Positions 25,754 through 34,010 of a stretch of 64,000 nt of DNA are shown here, piece by piece (the stretch's first letter is position 1; the number at the start of each line of letters is the position of its first letter). The notes beneath the pieces were generated by a model. That model was not told the DNA's origin. It was given only the letters and a program-made list of their open reading frames with translations, and made no database searches. Source of the DNA: Terriglobales bacterium (lineage in GTDB: Bacteria; Acidobacteriota; Terriglobia; Terriglobales; Acidobacteriaceae); the NCBI GenBank assembly GCA_035487355.1, contig DATHMF010000043.1, positions 1 through 64,000 on the forward strand, in the 5' to 3' direction. The translations under genes were made by a program, and so were the position numbers.

Positions 25754-27682
25754 TTAGGTGCAGGCCGACGCAGAGGCGGCCAGGAGACGCTGAGCTTCGG
25801 CCTCGCTCATGGCTTCCAACTTGGCAACGAGGAGCATTTCGACCTGTGCGGAAAGCCTGGCAACTGTCGGAGCATCGAACAAGGTCCGCAGCGTGAGCTC
25901 GATGCCGAATGCATCGCGCACTCGAGCAATCAGTTGCGTGCCCAGCAGAGAGTGCCCACCAAGAAGAAAGAAATTGTCTTCCATGCTGACTTTATCCAAG
26001 CCGAGCAACGGCGCCAGGATCGCTGCCAGCCGCTCCTCAATAGGATTACGCGGCGCCACGAACACATTGTCGCGCAATGTGTTTTCCGCATTTGGGGCGG
26101 GCAAGGCGGCGCGATCCACTTTGCCACTCGGGTTCAAAGGCATGGCCTCCAATTTCACAAATGTTGCCGGAACCAAATACTCGGGCAGACGTCCGGCAAG
26201 AAAGTTGCGCATCTCCGTGTGTGTAGACTGGGCCCTCGGAGCCGGAACGAAGTATGCCACTAGGCGCTTGTCGCCCGGGGCGACCTCACGCGCCACCACA
26301 ATGCTTGATTGCACGGCCGGGTGCTCGTCCAGAGCTTTTACAATTTCTGCCGGCTCGATGCGAAAACCTCGAATCTTAATTTGTTCATCTACCCGACCGA
26401 GAAATGCGATCTGACCATCTGGCAAATAACGAGCCAAATCGCCAGTCTTATAGAGACGCGCGCCCATCTCGGGACTGAAGGGATCAAGAATGAATCGCTC
26501 TGCGGTCAAATCGGGCCGATTCCGGTACCCTCGTGCTACGCTTGGGCCCCCAATATAAATTTCTCCAGCTTCGCCATCCGGAACCTGCTGCATATTTTCA
26601 TTCAGGATATGGATTTGGAGGTTGTCAATTGGACGGCCAATCGTTGGCAATCGGTCCGGATGCTCGATGGGAAGCACCGTTCCTGAGGTCGCGACTACGG
26701 TGCACTCGGTAGGACCGTAATTATTCACCAATTGGAATCGCAGCTTTCGCGGAGGATAGTGGTGGAGCGTATCAGCACCGGTCAGCATCGTGCGCAGGCT
26801 AGTCTTCGCCGGCCACTCCAGCGTCATGAGACGTTCAGCTAAAGGCGTAGCCAGAAAGCTGATGGTGATCCCTTGAGAAACAATCCAATCGCGGATTGCT
26901 TCAGGCTGATCGGTTGTAACGCCATCAGGTAGATGGATGCTCGCTCCAGCAACGAGATAAGGCCAAAGCTCCCAAACGGCAGCATCGAAACCCAAAGCCG
27001 ATAGTTGGCTCGCCCTGTCGGCCGGGGTCACCCTGAACGCGCGCTGGTGCCAGCGCACCAGATTGAGCAGGCCGCCGTGGGTGACCTCAACACCTTTCGG
27101 TTGGCCAGTTGACCCGGAAGTATATATAAGATAGGCCAAATCTTTCATTTTGGCTTTGAGGATGGCCGGTTCGGCTGTGTGAATGGGAGCGAATTGCCCC
27201 TGAGGATCCAAAACAACAACGCGCTCTGGGCGTTCAGATAGTGTGTCGAGCATGCACTGACCGGTCACCAGGACTGGAGCTTGTGCATCCTTCAGCAAAA
27301 ATGTTAAACGCTCTTTCGGATAGCTTGGGTCTAATGGGAGGTATGCACCGCCTGCTTTGAAGATAGCCAAAGCCGCCACAATCATCGCGGGAGAACGATT
27401 CAGGTAGATTCCCACGACGACATCGGGACCCACGCCGAGCGTATGCAGAAAATGGGCCAATCGATCAGCCCGTTGATCAAGCTCTTTGTAGGTCAGTGAC
27501 AGATTCCCGTGCGTCACGGCAACCGCATTTGGCGTTGTCGCGGCCTGAGCAGCCACCAATTGTGGAACACACTCGTACTGCAAATCATCTCGCTGGATCC
27601 CGTTCCCCAGCTCCGGGATTTGCTGATCAGTATCTATCACAGATGACTGATTCGGTAATGAACTTGCGAAAGTTGCGCACAT
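25754..27682 (-). CDS. Nonribosomal peptide synthetase loading module, A-T
   Basis: The 642 residues comprise an adenylation domain (about 45-540) with LTYKEL, YTSGSTGQPKG, NYGPTEC, KTGDLARY and SGKVDR, and a carrier domain with LGGHSL (about 560-625). The specificity residues read D-A-W-(F/L)-L-G-N-V-V-K, which resembles a published leucine code; position 4 depends on the alignment. The ATG is preceded by AAGGGGA. It is probably the first NRPS gene of the block and supplies an aminoacyl carrier for the P450 and C domain downstream. A 99-bp gap separates it from hddA, room for an internal promoter, though none is obvious. Confidence 0.92.
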   Translation of the reverse strand: MCATFASSLPNQSSVIDTDQQIPELGNGIQRDDLQYECVPQLVAAQAATTPNAVAVTHGNLSLTYKELDQRADRLAHFLHTLGVGPDVVVGIYLNRSPAMIVAALAIFKAGGAYLPLDPSYPKERLTFLLKDAQAPVLVTGQCMLDTLSERPERVVVLDPQGQFAPIHTAEPAILKAKMKDLAYLIYTSGSTGQPKGVEVTHGGLLNLVRWHQRAFRVTPADRASQLSALGFDAAVWELWPYLVAGASIHLPDGVTTDQPEAIRDWIVSQGITISFLATPLAERLMTLEWPAKTSLRTMLTGADTLHHYPPRKLRFQLVNNYGPTECTVVATSGTVLPIEHPDRLPTIGRPIDNLQIHILNENMQQVPDGEAGEIYIGGPSVARGYRNRPDLTAERFILDPFSPEMGARLYKTGDLARYLPDGQIAFLGRVDEQIKIRGFRIEPAEIVKALDEHPAVQSSIVVAREVAPGDKRLVAYFVPAPRAQSTHTEMRNFLAGRLPEYLVPATFVKLEAMPLNPSGKVDRAALPAPNAENTLRDNVFVAPRNPIEERLAAILAPLLGLDKVSMEDNFFLLGGHSLLGTQLIARVRDAFGIELTLRTLFDAPTVARLSAQVEMLLVAKLEAMSEAEAQRLLAASASACT

Positions 27683-27781
27683 ATCATTTGTCCCCTTTTA
27701 AGTGCCCAAAGTTACTTGCAGATGAATCAAGGAAAATCAATGACGTAATTTTTGATATCTTTCGCGGAAGAAAAACCTGAT

Positions 27782-28873
27782 TTAAAGAAACTGCTCGATA
27801 TCGCTGGGCAGGAGTGAGGCAAACGTCCAGCGCATGCCACACTTTTCGTCGCCATCAATGAACGGATCATTCGCCACTACTTCAGCACCCTGGAAGTCCA
27901 GTCCAAACGCCATTTCGCGCAGCCCCAGTTGTGCTATCGCTTCCCGGACCTTGCCCTGACGCCGCTCTTCGCAAAACAACAGTAGAAAGCCCCCGCCACC
28001 AGCTCCAGCGATCTTGCCTCCCAGGGCTCCGTTTTCAAGCGCCAAGGCATAGACTTCATCAATCAACGGATTAGAAATCTGGGAAGAGATCCTTTTTTTC
28101 GCCTCCCAACCCTCGTGTAACAAGGCACCAAAGGTTCGAAGGTCGGCTTTCAGCAACGCACGCCGCATGTGGTTTGCAAGTTCACGGATTTCATGCAGCG
28201 ACTCGACAGCCGAACCAGTTTCTTTCCGGGTTGATTGTTCCTGTTCGTGAAGAAGACTCCATGAGTTATGGGCGACTCCAGTAAAAAACAACATCAGGTT
28301 GCTCTCAAACTCACGGAGAAGGTCGCTCCGCAACATGATGGGCTCAACCAAAGTGCTTCCGTCGGGATTGAAAGTAATGAAATTCAATCCCCCGAAGGCG
28401 GCGGCGTATTCATCTTGTTTCCCAACAGGTTTGCCAAGAACATTGCGGGCGATATGGAACGATCTTTCCGCCAGATCGTACTTTGAAAACGGACGGTCAA
28501 GATAGGTTGCCAGAGTCTTTAAGACCCCGACGCAAACGCTGGCTGATGATCCCAGGCCGGTTCCGGCAACAATTTCGGAAGCCAGGAAAAGATCTGCGGA
28601 GATGTCACATCCAAGATCTTTGATGACTGCAAGAGGGATGGCCAGCTCGCTGCATTTCATGTCCAAGCGAGAGATGTCGCGCCAGGTCTCCATCACTCGC
28701 AAATCAGAAGAAATTACCTGGATTTTCCCGTCGGTCCTTTTTTGCAGGATCGTGTAGAAATATTTGTTGATGGAAGTGCTCAGAACAGCCCCGCCATACC
28801 TTTCATAGTATGCAGGCAGATCGGAGCCGCCGCCGCCGAAACTAATCCGCACCGGACTGCGTACTATCAGCAT
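27782..28873 (-). CDS. hddA: D-glycero-alpha-D-manno-heptose 7-phosphate kinase (GHMP family)
   Basis: This is a 363-residue GHMP kinase. SPVRISFGGGGSDLPAYY at the N-terminus, the ATP loop TGLGSSASV, and the C-terminal motif GGKIAGAGGGGF match HddA-type heptose kinases rather than galactokinases. HddA phosphorylates D-glycero-D-manno-heptose 7-phosphate at C1 in the GDP-heptose pathway. GmhA, which makes the substrate, is encoded at 32.1-32.7 kb. The gene starts 32 bp inside the 3' end of the sugar-transferase gene, so the two are translationally linked. Confidence 0.88.
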   Translation of the reverse strand: MLIVRSPVRISFGGGGSDLPAYYERYGGAVLSTSINKYFYTILQKRTDGKIQVISSDLRVMETWRDISRLDMKCSELAIPLAVIKDLGCDISADLFLASEIVAGTGLGSSASVCVGVLKTLATYLDRPFSKYDLAERSFHIARNVLGKPVGKQDEYAAAFGGLNFITFNPDGSTLVEPIMLRSDLLREFESNLMLFFTGVAHNSWSLLHEQEQSTRKETGSAVESLHEIRELANHMRRALLKADLRTFGALLHEGWEAKKRISSQISNPLIDEVYALALENGALGGKIAGAGGGGFLLLFCEERRQGKVREAIAQLGLREMAFGLDFQGAEVVANDPFIDGDEKCGMRWTFASLLPSDIEQFL

Positions 28874-30272
28874 TCAACACCCTCGCTACAAAGAATTTGC
28901 TACCACCTACCGGTTTGAAGGTAGATGTAACTTTGAATCCATCTTCCCCGATCAGTCTTACGAAAAATGTCCACGCAGTTTGCAGCAGAAGAGAAATATC
29001 CCGGAACAATGACCAATGGAAGATGTACTGCAGATCGAATCGTGCTTTTTCTTCGGAAGAATGTTGTTCCCGCAGTCCGTGGACCTGGGCAAGCCCTGTC
29101 AGGCCAGGGATAACACTCAAGCGTTGACGCTGCCACATAGAATAATGTTTCACCCGCTCGGGGGATTCCGGTCGGGGACCCACAAGGCTCATCTCGCCTT
29201 TCAATACGTTCCAGAGCTGTGGCAACTCGGTGAGGCTGAACTGGGCAAGAATTCGCTCATAGGTCGTCAAATCGGATGCATCACGATCAATGTTTAAACG
29301 GCGCATCCAGAACGGGTGCCCATTTTTACCACAGCGAAGCTCTTTCCTGAATGCTGTTCCTTTATTCAAATGCAACACCACCGCTGAAAGCACAAGCAAC
29401 GGAAAACAGACGACCAGCAGAAATAATGCACCCAGCAAATCCATCACTCTTTTCAAACCGAGGCCTATCGTAGGAAGAGTTTGTTCTTCCAGCGAGAGCA
29501 GAGGAACATCATCTATTTCCGTAAGCTTCGCCTTGGAGAGATAAAGCTCGTGGTGCTGGGGTACAAGATGGACACGCATGCCTATTTTCCGGCAGTTCGA
29601 GATAAGCTTCAAAGGTTCCGGGCCCGGGGGTACCGGCTCCACGACAATGAGTTCCTGGATTTTTTTCCTTTGCATCATGCTCAGAACGTTCAGAGTACGG
29701 ACTGAGACTGTGCCCTGCTGCAAATTCGATGTTTGTCTCGAAGCTTCTGTATCGGATGGAGACAAAACACCTGCTATTTCCATCAACATTTCCGGGTGAC
29801 GCAAAATCTTAAGCGCCAGTTCGTCGACGATTCGGCCACTGCCCAGGATTACAACCCGCCGTTTGGCTCGTGCATTCGACCGCGATATCACCAACCACCA
29901 GGCGAGGCAACGTATGATGGTGAAACCCAAAAGCAAAAGACATGCAAAATAAAAGATAGCTAACTGTGAATAGGGATGGTTCAAAAGAAATGCTAAGGCC
30001 AACAAGCAGCTCATCAGGTAGAAAACACCTACAACCACCTGGGCAAATACACTGGGGAAATACCAGCCTCCACGAAATCCTTCCAATTCTTTTCTGAAGT
30101 AAAGAATGGTCCAGATAGAAGATGCGACAAGAATCGCCGGAACATCGGCAAATTGCCAGAAGTCTGCCCTGCTCACAGCCAGTGGGATTCGCAACACATG
30201 TGCGAACATGAAGGCACTAGTGATCCACAGCAGGTCCGCACCTAGAATTAGATACCGTAGCTTCCAGTTCAT
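28842..30272 (-). CDS. Undecaprenyl-phosphate sugar-1-phosphate transferase (WcaJ/EpsL-like, polyprenyl type)
   Basis: The about 476-residue protein has four or five N-terminal membrane segments, a Rossmann-like CoA_binding_3 region (RRVVILGSGRIVDELAL) and a C-terminal bacterial sugar-transferase domain (KRVMDLLGALF, MSLVGPRPESPERV, SVIPGLTGLAQV). Such enzymes start repeat-unit synthesis by loading a hexose-1-phosphate onto undecaprenyl phosphate. AAAGGAGG precedes two consecutive ATGs; 30272 has the better spacing. In most family members a longer YKFRTM-type block follows the transferase start; here the region reads MRRLNIDRDASDL, somewhat diverged. A second priming transferase lies at 31.3-32.0 kb. 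Confidence 0.86.
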   Translation of the reverse strand: MNWKLRYLILGADLLWITSAFMFAHVLRIPLAVSRADFWQFADVPAILVASSIWTILYFRKELEGFRGGWYFPSVFAQVVVGVFYLMSCLLALAFLLNHPYSQLAIFYFACLLLLGFTIIRCLAWWLVISRSNARAKRRVVILGSGRIVDELALKILRHPEMLMEIAGVLSPSDTEASRQTSNLQQGTVSVRTLNVLSMMQRKKIQELIVVEPVPPGPEPLKLISNCRKIGMRVHLVPQHHELYLSKAKLTEIDDVPLLSLEEQTLPTIGLGLKRVMDLLGALFLLVVCFPLLVLSAVVLHLNKGTAFRKELRCGKNGHPFWMRRLNIDRDASDLTTYERILAQFSLTELPQLWNVLKGEMSLVGPRPESPERVKHYSMWQRQRLSVIPGLTGLAQVHGLREQHSSEEKARFDLQYIFHWSLFRDISLLLQTAWTFFVRLIGEDGFKVTSTFKPVGGSKFFVARVLNADSTQSGAD

Positions 30273-30287
30273 CATCGCCTCCTTTGA

Positions 30288-31283
30288 TTAGTCAGCTTGC
30301 TTTGCAAGAACGTGTTTGCACTGCTCCTGCTCCCAATCCCATGCCCCCTTCATGATTTCTCTGAGTTCCGAATGCGAGGGCGCCCAGCCGAATTCATTCA
30401 TGAGTTTCGTGGGGTTGGCGCACAGGATGGCAGGATCTCCAAGCCGGCGCGGTGCATGGCGGAGCTTGATCCTCTTTCGGGTAGCCTCTTCCGCAGCCTG
30501 GCAGGCCTCTTGTACCGAATAGCTCCTACCCGTGCCGATGTTGTAGACATGACATCCTGGCAAATCCATCTTCTGCATAGCCAGTATGTGCGCATCGGCA
30601 ATGTCCATCACGTGTACGTAATCGCGCACGCATGTTCCGTCGGGTGTTGGATAATCACTTCCGTAAATTTCAAAATATTCCCGCCGGCCGGAAGCAGTTT
30701 GCAACAAAAGGGGAATAATGTGCGTTTCCGGATCGTGCCGCTCGCCCCACTTCCTTCCGCCTCCGCTAGCATTGAAATATCGGAAAGCAACCACGCTCCA
30801 ACCATAAGAGAGGGCGTACCACCTCAGAATTCGTTCCAAAATCAACTTGCTCTCACCGTAGGCATTCACCGGCTCTGTTGCATGGTCTTCGTCAATAGGA
30901 ACAGCTCTGGGTGTCCCATAGACCGCGGCGGAGGAAGAAAAAACAAACTTACGAACGCCATGGGTCCTAAGCACTTCAAGCATGGCTATGCTCGAAGCAA
31001 CGTTGGCGTCAAAAAAAAGGCCGGGATTAACCACCGACTCCGATATCAGGGCCTTTGCTGCGAAATGAAAAACAACGTCAAACTTCTTCCAGGCGAGCAG
31101 GTTTGCAAGCGCATCACGGTCACCGAGGTCAAATCTGTGGAGCGTTACGCCATTCGGAATGGCATCGGCATGTCCGGTTGACAGATCATCCACTACTTCG
31201 ACCGGGAAGCCGCGGTCCACGAGTTGAGCACAGCAGGCGGAGCCTACGTATCCCGCACCGCCGGTTACCAGGATTCCTCCCAT
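30288..31283 (-). CDS. galE: UDP-glucose 4-epimerase
   Basis: The 331-residue extended SDR protein has the NAD motif VTGGAGYVGSACC, the catalytic SSSAAVYG Ser and the YGESK Tyr-Lys pair, plus the GalE-typical RYFNASG and CVRDYVHVMDIADAH blocks. It interconverts UDP-glucose and UDP-galactose (possibly the GlcNAc forms) to supply the glycosyltransferases. Its ATG overlaps the preceding stop by one base (TAATG), so it is coupled to the upstream sugar transferase. Confidence 0.93.
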   Translation of the reverse strand: MGGILVTGGAGYVGSACCAQLVDRGFPVEVVDDLSTGHADAIPNGVTLHRFDLGDRDALANLLAWKKFDVVFHFAAKALISESVVNPGLFFDANVASSIAMLEVLRTHGVRKFVFSSSAAVYGTPRAVPIDEDHATEPVNAYGESKLILERILRWYALSYGWSVVAFRYFNASGGGRKWGERHDPETHIIPLLLQTASGRREYFEIYGSDYPTPDGTCVRDYVHVMDIADAHILAMQKMDLPGCHVYNIGTGRSYSVQEACQAAEEATRKRIKLRHAPRRLGDPAILCANPTKLMNEFGWAPSHSELREIMKGAWDWEQEQCKHVLAKQAD

Positions 31284-31975
31284 TAAAAAGCTCCTTCTCT
31301 CTTGAGTACTTTAAGAGGAGTACAGGCTAGAATTTTTATATCCATGCCCAGACTCCAGTTTTCGATGTAGTAGACGTCCATGGTCACTCGCTCTTCATAA
31401 GAAACGTTTTGCCGTCCGCAGACCTGCCAATAACCTGTCAGGCCCGGCTTTACCGATAGCAGAAGCTGTTTGTGGAAGCCATACTTGTCCAACTCAGGAG
31501 CGGTGATCATTCGCGGCCCCACTAGGCTCATTTGCCCTCGCAGCACATTGAATAATTGCGGCAACTCATCCAGACTGCTTTTTCTCAAAAAAGCTCCTAC
31601 CCTGGTCACACGCGGATCGTCTCTGAGTTTGAAGTTGCGCTCAAACTCGGCCCTGAGTGCGGGGTTGGATGCCAGGATAGAATCTGCATCTCGCCTCATC
31701 GTGCGGAATTTGAAAGCATCAAACTCTCCACAGATACCGACAACGCGCCTGCGGTAAATGATGGGCCTGCCGTCCTCGAGGACGACCAGAAGGCCCACAA
31801 TGATGAAAATCGGAAAGAAGAGAAGAATGAGAACAAATGCCCCAAACAAATCCACACTGCGCTTCAGAAAATGCTGCAGATGCGAGCCCCTGCTACAGGA
31901 AACACGACCTACTTTGTGGTCACTCTTTAGGGAGGAACTCTTCTCTAGAACGAACCTATATCGGGAGGCAAGCAT
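31283..31975 (-). CDS. Priming sugar transferase (WbaP/EpsL C-terminal type)
   Basis: This 230-residue monotopic phosphoglycosyl transferase begins with a re-entrant/membrane helix after KRSVDLFGAF. The conserved FKFRTM, DELPQLFNVL, MSLVGPRM and PGLTGYWQVCGR blocks follow. It lacks the N-terminal polytopic region of the other priming enzyme at 28.8-30.3 kb. It loads a sugar phosphate on undecaprenyl phosphate at the cytoplasmic face. Two such enzymes in one locus could mean two polymers or two priming sugars. Confidence 0.88.
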   Translation of the reverse strand: MLASRYRFVLEKSSSLKSDHKVGRVSCSRGSHLQHFLKRSVDLFGAFVLILLFFPIFIIVGLLVVLEDGRPIIYRRRVVGICGEFDAFKFRTMRRDADSILASNPALRAEFERNFKLRDDPRVTRVGAFLRKSSLDELPQLFNVLRGQMSLVGPRMITAPELDKYGFHKQLLLSVKPGLTGYWQVCGRQNVSYEERVTMDVYYIENWSLGMDIKILACTPLKVLKREGAF

Positions 31976-32058
31976 GAAAACCAGTTCGAACGTCGAAGAA
32001 GTTTACAAATATCCGAGAGCGCAAAAAGGCAGCAAAGGACAGTGGAACCACTACCAGC

Positions 32059-32733
32059 TCATGCTGCTGTTACTTTCCGAATTTTCGTGTCTACATCGGT
32101 TGTTTCGGCTGTACTCATAATTCGATGGTGAATCACGGTGAACAAGGAGTGCGCTATGCTCAACTGCAAGTCTTCTATGATCTGCATGTTATCCGACGGG
32201 ATGATCATGCAGAGATCGCAGAGCTCTCTCATCTTGCCGCCTTTGAAGCCCGTCAAACCGATATTGATTGCACCTGCTTCGCGCGCCGCCTTAAGAGCCA
32301 GCAGTACATTAGGTGACGACCCGCTGCCACTGATGCCAAAGGCGATGTCGCCACATTGCACAAAGTTACGCAGTTGCTCCGCAAATATCTGGTCGTAAGA
32401 AGTGTCATTGGCCCAGGCAGTAATAAGTGCCGTGTTGTCAGTCAACGACAGGACGCGGAAGCGTTGCTGCGGCTTGTCTGCTATCGTGGTTCCCTTGCCA
32501 AGATCGCACGCGAGATGCGAAGCCAATGCGGCACTGCCTCCATTACCGAACAAAAATACTCTTCGCCCATCCTCGTACGCTCTATAGAGTTCATCGGCAA
32601 CCTGTTCGATCTGGTGGTAGGGCAATTTCTTAACAACACTCGCATGATTTTCAAAATAGCTGTAGAAATTGGTGATGGCAGCATTGACTTGCAGCGGCTG
32701 CACAGCTACATCTATTGACTCTGAGTTTGTCAT
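32059..32733 (-). CDS. gmhA: D-sedoheptulose 7-phosphate isomerase (SIS domain)
   Basis: The 224-residue SIS protein has FLFGNGGSAALASH, ISGSGSSPNVLLAL and a C-terminal helix with QIIEDLQLSIAHSL, all typical of GmhA. It converts sedoheptulose 7-phosphate to D-glycero-D-manno-heptose 7-phosphate, the first step of heptose nucleotide synthesis, which HddA encoded downstream would use. AAAGGAG lies upstream of the ATG. It is separated by 48 bp from the GT2 gene and 83 bp from the priming transferase. Confidence 0.9.
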   Translation of the reverse strand: MTNSESIDVAVQPLQVNAAITNFYSYFENHASVVKKLPYHQIEQVADELYRAYEDGRRVFLFGNGGSAALASHLACDLGKGTTIADKPQQRFRVLSLTDNTALITAWANDTSYDQIFAEQLRNFVQCGDIAFGISGSGSSPNVLLALKAAREAGAINIGLTGFKGGKMRELCDLCMIIPSDNMQIIEDLQLSIAHSLFTVIHHRIMSTAETTDVDTKIRKVTAA

Positions 32734-32781
32734 TTGTGAGGGTCTCCTTTAATTTTGCAGTGCTAGAAGCATTCGGCTGGA

Positions 32782-34005
32782 CTATCTGTTATCCAGGAGC
32801 GTCTCAGCCTGTATCTGACGAGGAGTAGATTTCCACGTAAGAGTTTGCCGGCCGCTCAGATAGGCGAACAATCCGAGAACCAGGGCAAAATTCATCGAAC
32901 AAAAATACAAAGGCAGGGAGAGCAGTCGTGCCGGCTTTTTTCCTTGCTTCTTGAACCAGTATCCCAGGAGCGCCATCCAATAGAAGATGCACTGCGCCGC
33001 CGCCAACGTAACAAATTCGGGCCGTGGAATCATCGCAATATTGGAGAAAAAGACAACCAGGAGAAAAATCGGAACAAGCCAGCGAAGCACTCGATGGGAG
33101 AAAAACGCGAATGCCAAAAAGCCTTTGAACGGATTGAGGTATTCGAGGTTTCCAAACAGTGTTTGATAGTTGCCGGCGCTGATACGAACCCTGCGGGCAA
33201 ATTGGGCCGAGAATGTTGGAGCGATCTCCTCAACCGCGACTGCTTCCGGATCATATACAACACGATAACCCTTGAATCGGATTTCCATTGGAATCTGGAA
33301 ATCTTCAACGATAGATTGCTTCTTCGGATGGAACAGTGAACGGCGCACGGCAAGCACGCCGCCGTTTCCACCCAGGGAGCAGTTCAGCCGGCTTTCGAGG
33401 AGCTTCACGGCTGATTCATATCGCCAATAAACAGACTCTGCACCGGGGTCTGTGCCGGGTGCAACCACCCGAATCTCCTCTCCACTCACCGCGCCCACCC
33501 TGGGATCAGCAAAGTGGCGTACCAGATTGCGAATGCAATTGCGCTCCATCATGGTATTGGCGTCTGTAAACACCAGGACTTCCGCCGAGGTACGCTGCGC
33601 AAGGTCGCAGAGCACCGCCAACTTCCCCCGCCGGGAACGGAATTGAAAGACATTCAACCGGCTGGATTCGATCTCGCCCAAAATCTTGGCGGTGGAGTCG
33701 GTGGGCGCATCAAGTCCCACGAGGACTTCCAGGCGTTCTGCTGGATAGTCAATTTCCAAGGTGTTCTTCACCTTCGCTTGAATCACGGCTTCTTCGTTAT
33801 AAGCAGATATCAAGAGCGCCACCCGAGAAGCAGTACCCGTCTCACGCGGAGAACGGCGGTTGCCTCGGCCAATCAAGTATAAAAAGTCTGACTTTGCCTG
33901 AGAGAGCACTGACAGAATGAAGAGCAAGAGTGGATAGCCGGCGTAGTGATAGGCTATCGCGACCAAGCAGATCCAAAAGCTCACTTCCCAAATCGGTGTC
34001 TTCAT
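32782..34005 (-). CDS. Membrane glycosyltransferase, family 2
   Basis: In this 407-residue protein an N-terminal membrane helix is followed by a GT-A domain: LLISAYNEEAVI, a VGLDAPTDST nucleotide-binding stretch, FTDANTMME carrying the DxD-like Asp, and a GGNGGVLAVRR acceptor loop. Several C-terminal membrane segments follow. This is the layout of GT2 enzymes that build or extrude polysaccharide at the inner membrane. GGAGAG lies 8 bases before the ATG. It is 5 bp after the O-antigen-ligase-like gene. Confidence 0.88.
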   Translation of the reverse strand: MKTPIWEVSFWICLVAIAYHYAGYPLLLFILSVLSQAKSDFLYLIGRGNRRSPRETGTASRVALLISAYNEEAVIQAKVKNTLEIDYPAERLEVLVGLDAPTDSTAKILGEIESSRLNVFQFRSRRGKLAVLCDLAQRTSAEVLVFTDANTMMERNCIRNLVRHFADPRVGAVSGEEIRVVAPGTDPGAESVYWRYESAVKLLESRLNCSLGGNGGVLAVRRSLFHPKKQSIVEDFQIPMEIRFKGYRVVYDPEAVAVEEIAPTFSAQFARRVRISAGNYQTLFGNLEYLNPFKGFLAFAFFSHRVLRWLVPIFLLVVFFSNIAMIPRPEFVTLAAAQCIFYWMALLGYWFKKQGKKPARLLSLPLYFCSMNFALVLGLFAYLSGRQTLTWKSTPRQIQAETLLDNR

Positions 34006-34010
34006 TATTA

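Noticed and set aside
30297..31181. 294-codon plus-strand open frame
   Set aside because: Antisense to galE, whose motifs are complete.
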